Source: Candidatus Pristimantibacillus lignocellulolyticus
GTDB taxonomy: Bacteria > Bacillota > Bacilli > Paenibacillales > Paenibacillaceae
Assembly: GCA_023639215.1 (NCBI GenBank)
Contig: CP097899.1
Location: 317,501-381,500 of the forward strand
Length of the DNA stretch: 64,000 nucleotides
Direction: 5' to 3'
The notes beneath the pieces are model-generated. The model had not been told where the DNA came from. It made no database searches and saw only the letters and a list, made by a program, of their open reading frames with translations. A program made the position numbers and the translations under genes. Shown here piece after piece: positions 60,446 through 64,000 of this stretch; position 1 is the first letter of the stretch; every line of letters starts with the position of its first letter.

Positions 60446-61843
60446 CTAGTTGTTGTAGCCTGCTGAAATCTCAGTTAGTGCTTGATCTAATGTAACTGTC
60501 CCACTTATATAGTCAGTCGCACCTTTCCAAAATGTACCCGCACCAACTGCACCCGGCATAAGATCAGAACCATCGAAACGAAGCGTAGAAGCATTTTGTA
60601 CTAGCTCGCCCATACGTCTTTCCGCTTCTGAAGGATACCAGTCAAGACTTACATCGTTCATTGGAGCAATTACGCCACCCGATTGAACCCATTTTTTGAT
60701 TGATTCTCCTGTTGTGAAAAACTCCATAACGGCACGAACTTCTGGGCGGTCATTGTGCATTGCATAAATATCTCCTGCTACAAGAACAGGGCTACCGTAT
60801 TGTGGATCAATTGGTGGCAAGTAGAACCAATCATAGTCCTCACCAGCAGTTACGCCTTCTGGAAAGAAGCTAGTAATAAAGCTTGCTTGACGGTGTAACC
60901 AAGCATCTGCAGGAGTTTTGAACATTGGTAATACAGAGTCACCGAATGATGTTGTTACAATCGATTTTGTTCCACCATATACGTAATCAGGATTCAACCA
61001 AATTTCAGACATTTTTTCGAATGCATTTTTCACAATTGGATCAGTGAATTTAAGCTCACCAGTAACCCATTTATCATAGTTTTCAGCAGATGTTGTACGT
61101 AGCATAATATCTTCGATCCAATCAGTAGCTGGCCAGCCAGTTGCTGCCCCACTTTCAATTCCGATTGCCCAAGCTGTATCCCCATCAGCTGCGATTTGTT
61201 CAGTTAGTGCAAGCAGTTCATCCCAAGTTGTTGGAACTGTATATCCTGCTTCATCAAATTGCTTTTTCGGATACCAAACTAAGCTTTTTACACTACTTCT
61301 GTTCCATACTCCTGCCATAATATCGCCATTAGGACCTTTCATAGAAGCCATATCAAGCCAAGATTGATTGTAATTCCCTTTTAATTTTTCTACATCAAGG
61401 AAAGTCGAGACATCGATCACTTTTCCTTGACTAACAAATGTTGATAAAAGACCTGGCTGAGGAAAGTCAGAAATATCTGGTGCATTTCCACCTTCAATAC
61501 GAACACCAATGGTTGCTTCAAACTCTTTTGATCCTTCATATTGAATATCAATGCCTGTCGTTTCTTCAAACTCAGCAATTGCATCTAGAAATTTCACTTC
61601 GTCCTCATCAACAAAAGGTCCAAACATAGATACTGATGTACCTTTATATGCACCTTCATAAGCTAGCTCAAGTGGAGTCCCTTCTTTCTCTTCTGGCTCC
61701 GTTATCGGTTCTTCTTTATTTGTATCTACATTGTTGGTAGGAGTATTCGTGGTTTTGGGTTCATTTTCATCCTTGTTACCGCCACATGCTGAAAGTACTA
61801 ACACCAATACAAGGAGCAATGTCATCATTTTGTATCTGACCAT
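60446..61843 (-). CDS. Extracellular solute-binding lipoprotein, AglE-like
   Basis: Lipoprotein of 465 aa, lipobox VLSACGGN (Cys20), with a Thr/Glu/Pro-rich linker and a family 1 solute-binding domain: SVSMFGPFVDEDEVKFLDAI, TGIDIQYEGSKEFEATIGVR, GNAPDISDFPQPG, VPTTWDELLALTEQIAADGDTAWAIG. The last features resemble AglE-type alpha-glucoside binders. It delivers sugar to the two permeases encoded downstream. The ATG at 61843 has GAAGGGGATG. It is likely repressed by the LacI-type protein encoded just upstream on the same strand. Confidence 0.92.
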   Translation of the reverse strand: MVRYKMMTLLLVLVLVLSACGGNKDENEPKTTNTPTNNVDTNKEEPITEPEEKEGTPLELAYEGAYKGTSVSMFGPFVDEDEVKFLDAIAEFEETTGIDIQYEGSKEFEATIGVRIEGGNAPDISDFPQPGLLSTFVSQGKVIDVSTFLDVEKLKGNYNQSWLDMASMKGPNGDIMAGVWNRSSVKSLVWYPKKQFDEAGYTVPTTWDELLALTEQIAADGDTAWAIGIESGAATGWPATDWIEDIMLRTTSAENYDKWVTGELKFTDPIVKNAFEKMSEIWLNPDYVYGGTKSIVTTSFGDSVLPMFKTPADAWLHRQASFITSFFPEGVTAGEDYDWFYLPPIDPQYGSPVLVAGDIYAMHNDRPEVRAVMEFFTTGESIKKWVQSGGVIAPMNDVSLDWYPSEAERRMGELVQNASTLRFDGSDLMPGAVGAGTFWKGATDYISGTVTLDQALTEISAGYNN

Positions 61844-61894
61844 TTCAAATCATCCCCTTCATAGTATTGAAACCAAGCAAGCAAAAAATTTCGC

Positions 61895-61909
61895 TAGTCT
61901 ACCAGACTA
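61895..61909. promoter_or_regulatory. Inverted repeat TAGTCT-ACC-AGACTA, possible operator
   Basis: Perfect 6-bp arms 52 bases ahead of the binding-protein ATG, in the gap after the LacI gene. Could be a regulator site or small hairpin; no known consensus matched. Confidence 0.35.
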
Positions 61910-61944
61910 TGTCTTGGTCAAGCATCACCACCTTACTAGAGGTT

Positions 61945-61975
61945 GTTCAAAAAGCGAACTTTGATAACGAAGTCA
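61945..61975 (-). repeat. Solo end of the intergenic repeat family at the LacI stop codon
   Basis: On the minus strand TTGACTTCGTTATCAAAG then a TTTTTGAAC end; compare TCGTTATCAAAGCCCATT and the TTTTTTGAAC end at 7177-7201. The TGA stop of the LacI gene lies in its first bases. Confidence 0.6.
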
Positions 61976-62983
61976 AGTTAACTCTCTTGTAGAATCTCTA
62001 ATCACGAGCTCATGCGGTAATAATATTTGAGAGGGGGAGTTAAACTCATTCATAAGTTGATTGTGAAGCAGTAAAACCGCTTTAAAACCAATATCATACA
62101 TTGGTTGAGCAATTGTCGTTAGTCTTGGAGTGACCATCCATGACATCCTTACATTGTCAAAGCCTATCACTGATATATCTTTTGGTACATGTAGGTTGTT
62201 ATCGTGAAGATAAGCCATCGCTGCCATTGCAAATTCATCTGAGCAGGCAAATATTGCGGTTATTTGTGGGTGTTTATGCATGAGTTGCGCGACTGAAAGA
62301 TATGCTTCTTCAAACCAATTGTTTGCAAATGCAGTATAGTTTTTGCACTGATCGTACAAATTAGCAGCTCTCAATGCTTGCTTAAATCCTCGATATCTTT
62401 TGTCACCTGTAATTGGATCTGGCAAAGTGAATCCTAGAAAAGCGATATTTTTATGGCCTAATCCAATTAAGTATGACACAGCATCGTATGCTCCCTTCTC
62501 ATCGTCTATCATGATCGATGAAAGAGGATACTCCTTAGATTCCGTCGATACTAAAACTACTGGCATATGATATTGATCAATTTCCTTGTAATAGCTTGGT
62601 CGCATAAAATCACTCGTGTACAATATGCCATCAATATGCTTATTCCTAAAGTTTTGCAAATAAGACAATGTTCTTTGCTCATCTCGATCTGTATTACAAA
62701 TTATTAGCACGTAATCTATGCTCTTAGCTGCATCCTCCATTCCACGAATTACTCCACTATAGTAAGGATTAAGAATGTCCGGGATAAAAACACCAATGGT
62801 CTGAGATCGATTGTTTATTAAACCTCTTGCAAAAGAACTTGGCTCAAAATTCAACTCCTCAATAGCAGCCTGAACTCTTAGTCGCTTATCTTCTTGTACC
62901 GCAATCGGATTATTCATTACCCTCGATACAGTACTTATGGATACATTAGCCAATTTGGCAACATCTTTGATCGTGATTCTCAA
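61973..62983 (-). CDS. LacI family transcriptional regulator
   Basis: Repressor of about 336 aa: N-terminal helix-turn-helix ITIKDVAKLANVSISTVSRVMNN with the hinge helix at SSFARGLINN, then a periplasmic-binding-protein-like sensor (TIGVFIPDILNPYYSGVIRGME, AIFACSDEFAMAAMAYL, VPKDISVIGFDNV). It should bind a sugar and control the downstream AglEFG-like operon. TTG at 62983 is preferred, with GGATGG upstream; the ATG at 62992 would have none. A LacI-type palindrome (62999-63014) just before the start suggests autoregulation. Confidence 0.93.
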   Translation of the reverse strand: MRITIKDVAKLANVSISTVSRVMNNPIAVQEDKRLRVQAAIEELNFEPSSFARGLINNRSQTIGVFIPDILNPYYSGVIRGMEDAAKSIDYVLIICNTDRDEQRTLSYLQNFRNKHIDGILYTSDFMRPSYYKEIDQYHMPVVLVSTESKEYPLSSIMIDDEKGAYDAVSYLIGLGHKNIAFLGFTLPDPITGDKRYRGFKQALRAANLYDQCKNYTAFANNWFEEAYLSVAQLMHKHPQITAIFACSDEFAMAAMAYLHDNNLHVPKDISVIGFDNVRMSWMVTPRLTTIAQPMYDIGFKAVLLLHNQLMNEFNSPSQILLPHELVIRDSTRELT

Positions 62984-62998
62984 GTCCACCATCCTTTT

Positions 62999-63014
62999 TT
63001 GAAAAGGTTTTCAA
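62999..63014. promoter_or_regulatory. LacI-type operator
   Basis: TTGAAAA-GG-TTTTCAA, 7-bp arms around a GG centre, matching the general LacI/GalR half-site pattern (TGAAAA-CG-TTTTCA) with one changed centre base. It directly precedes the ribosome binding site of the LacI gene. Confidence 0.65.
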
Positions 63015-63073
63015 GAATTATTAATACGATATGAATGTTCTTGTAAAGTTAGAATATTATTGCTAATTTTATT

Positions 63074-63123
63074 CAAAAAAAAGACTCGTAGTAGCTTTTA
63101 ATCTTAAAAGCTACTACGAGTCT
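63074..63123 (-). terminator. Terminator of the Xre regulator gene
   Basis: Perfect 20-bp arms (63082-63101 and 63104-63123) with a 2-base centre, then eight T on the minus strand. Confidence 0.92.
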
Positions 63124-63140
63124 AAATTAGATTAAATAGA

Positions 63141-63545
63141 TTATGATTCACTAGCACTAGCAAGTGGAATTTCGGTGCGCTGAATGGCTTCAGCAAACTT
63201 AAGTAGATCTGTCAAGTCCTGCTCATTCATACGAAACGAAATCTCCATTAACTTAGCAAATAACTCTGGATTTTCCGCATACTTCGCCTTAATATGCTCG
63301 CTATATGACTTTTCATCTAGCGAATTTTCTCTATTCGATATTTCCCCTAGTAATAACCAATCAATAGAAACATCGTATGTATTGGCGATAGAGATTAGCG
63401 CTTGTGCTCCTGGCACAGAGGTGCGAGATTCTGATTCCCAATCACCAACATTTCCGGCAGATACTCCTATTTCTTTAGCGAATTCCGCCATTGTTAATCC
63501 CATATCTTTTCTGAATTGTCTAATTCTATTCTTAATTTCTTTCAT
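63141..63545 (-). CDS. Xre family helix-turn-helix transcriptional regulator
   Basis: Protein of 134 aa. Residues 8-65 form a Cro/C1-type helix-turn-helix (IRQFRKDMGLTMAEFAKEIG, SAGNVGDWESESRTSVPGAQ, IANTYDVSIDWLLLGE); the rest is a helical tail without a known domain. Inverted repeats in the divergent region (63584-63622) could be its operator. The ATG at 63545 has GAGGAGGATTT. Its target may be the divergent CheA-like gene. Confidence 0.9.
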   Translation of the reverse strand: MKEIKNRIRQFRKDMGLTMAEFAKEIGVSAGNVGDWESESRTSVPGAQALISIANTYDVSIDWLLLGEISNRENSLDEKSYSEHIKAKYAENPELFAKLMEISFRMNEQDLTDLLKFAEAIQRTEIPLASASES

Positions 63546-63583
63546 AAATCCTCCTCATTTTAACTCTCTTGTTAATAAAGAAT

Positions 63584-63622
63584 AACGATTTACATATTGT
63601 GTATAATCGTATTTACGATTAT
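63584..63622. promoter_or_regulatory. Candidate Xre operator with repeated ACGATT half-sites
   Basis: AACGATT (63584-63590), then ATAATCGT-ATTT-ACGATTAT (63603-63622, perfect 8-bp arms). The same block includes TATAAT at 63602-63607, which could be the -10 of the plus-strand gene, so binding could block it. Confidence 0.55.
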
Positions 63623-63707
63623 AATCATTTGGAGTTTAGATTTAGTAATTATACTATCGTTTACCATTTATTGATACTTATACGTGAAAGGATGTAACGT
63701 TAGCAAC

Positions 63708-64000
63708 ATGAGCGAAGCAGATCCGATTTTTGAAATGTATATCCATGAATCAACACAGATGATTGAACTTACTGAGTCTATCGTTCTTGACTATGAACAA
63801 CAAAACGCTTTAACGGATGATGCAATAAATGAAATTTTTCGCAATATGCATACGCTAAAAGGCTCGTCTGCTATGATGGGTTTTACCGGAATTACGGAAA
63901 TTGCACATGCACTTGAAGACTTATTTCAGATGCTACGGGAGGATCGTGACTTCGAATATAGTTTCACAGCCCTTTCTAATATCATCTTGCAATGTGTAGA
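63708..64000 (+). CDS. cheA: CheA-like histidine kinase, N-terminal Hpt part (cut by window edge)
   Basis: Only the first 97 residues are visible. They form a histidine phosphotransfer domain: FEMYIHESTQMIELTESIV, then NMHTLKGSSAMMGF with phosphorylated His48, then IAHALEDLFQML. This is the P1 domain found at the start of CheA, which passes phosphate to CheY/CheB in chemotaxis. The ATG at 63708 is 15 bases from AAAGGA, a rather long spacing. No other chemotaxis gene is in view, so another Hpt protein is possible. Confidence 0.8.
   Translation, partial: MSEADPIFEMYIHESTQMIELTESIVLDYEQQNALTDDAINEIFRNMHTLKGSSAMMGFTGITEIAHALEDLFQMLREDRDFEYSFTALSNIILQCV

Overview
The window looks like a chromosomal segment of a low-GC, spore-former-type Firmicute close to Paenibacillaceae. 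The evidence is the AT-rich sequence with strong AGGAGG ribosome binding sites and frequent TTG/GTG starts, YesM/YesN-type sensor-regulator proteins, sugar ABC transporters encoded without their own ATPase, S-layer-homology (SLH) surface proteins, copper-amine-oxidase-type stalk domains, a yybP-ykoY riboswitch and a CIRCE/HrcA site. No phage, insertion sequence, rRNA or tRNA gene was seen. The content fits a free-living polysaccharide degrader.

Layout. 1-7 kb: a MEKHLA-domain protein, a TerC family metal exporter behind a Mn2+ riboswitch, a thioredoxin-like protein, a TraB/GumN protein with a stalk domain, and a van-like block (VanZ, VanY, VanS, VanR) without the resistance ligase genes. 6.9-8.6 kb: two different intergenic repeat structures flanking a luciferase-like monooxygenase. 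8.6-13.4 kb: SNF2 helicase, PAS/HD-GYP protein and a HAD phosphatase. 13.6-26.4 kb: one long minus-strand sugar-uptake operon with two substrate-binding proteins (one fused to carbohydrate-binding-like modules), two permease pairs, an NHL/TPR membrane protein, a Yip1 protein and a DUF5696 protein. 26.8-40.9 kb: a YesM kinase and YesN regulator enclosing a GH5 lipoprotein and a binding protein, then an SLH-anchored GH16 beta-glucanase with several carbohydrate-binding modules and a GH2 beta-mannosidase.

41-50 kb: htpG under a perfect CIRCE element; then an apparent operon of CHASE2-adenylate cyclase, NHL/stalk protein and FecR-domain protein; then ridA and a VanW protein. 51.2-54.8 kb: a tight five-gene operon (UbiA-type phosphoribosyltransferase, HAD phosphatase, two small 4-TM flippase-like proteins, a polytopic membrane protein) that reads as a polyprenyl-phosphate-pentose glycosylation pathway. 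55-57.7 kb: MFS transporter, ElaA-type acetyltransferase, and a barnase/barstar pair in which the barnase carries a lipobox. 58-63 kb: an AglEFG-like sugar ABC operon with its LacI regulator and three 66-bp tandem repeats between the binding-protein and permease genes. 63.1-64 kb: an Xre regulator and the start of a CheA-like gene cut by the window edge.

Most worth a second look: the pentose-lipid operon, the long ABC operon with DUF5696/Yip1/NHL partners, the cyclase/NHL/FecR operon, and a family of about 170-280 bp repeat elements that abut the stop codons of minus-strand genes. All domain calls are from reading motifs by eye; no database search was possible.
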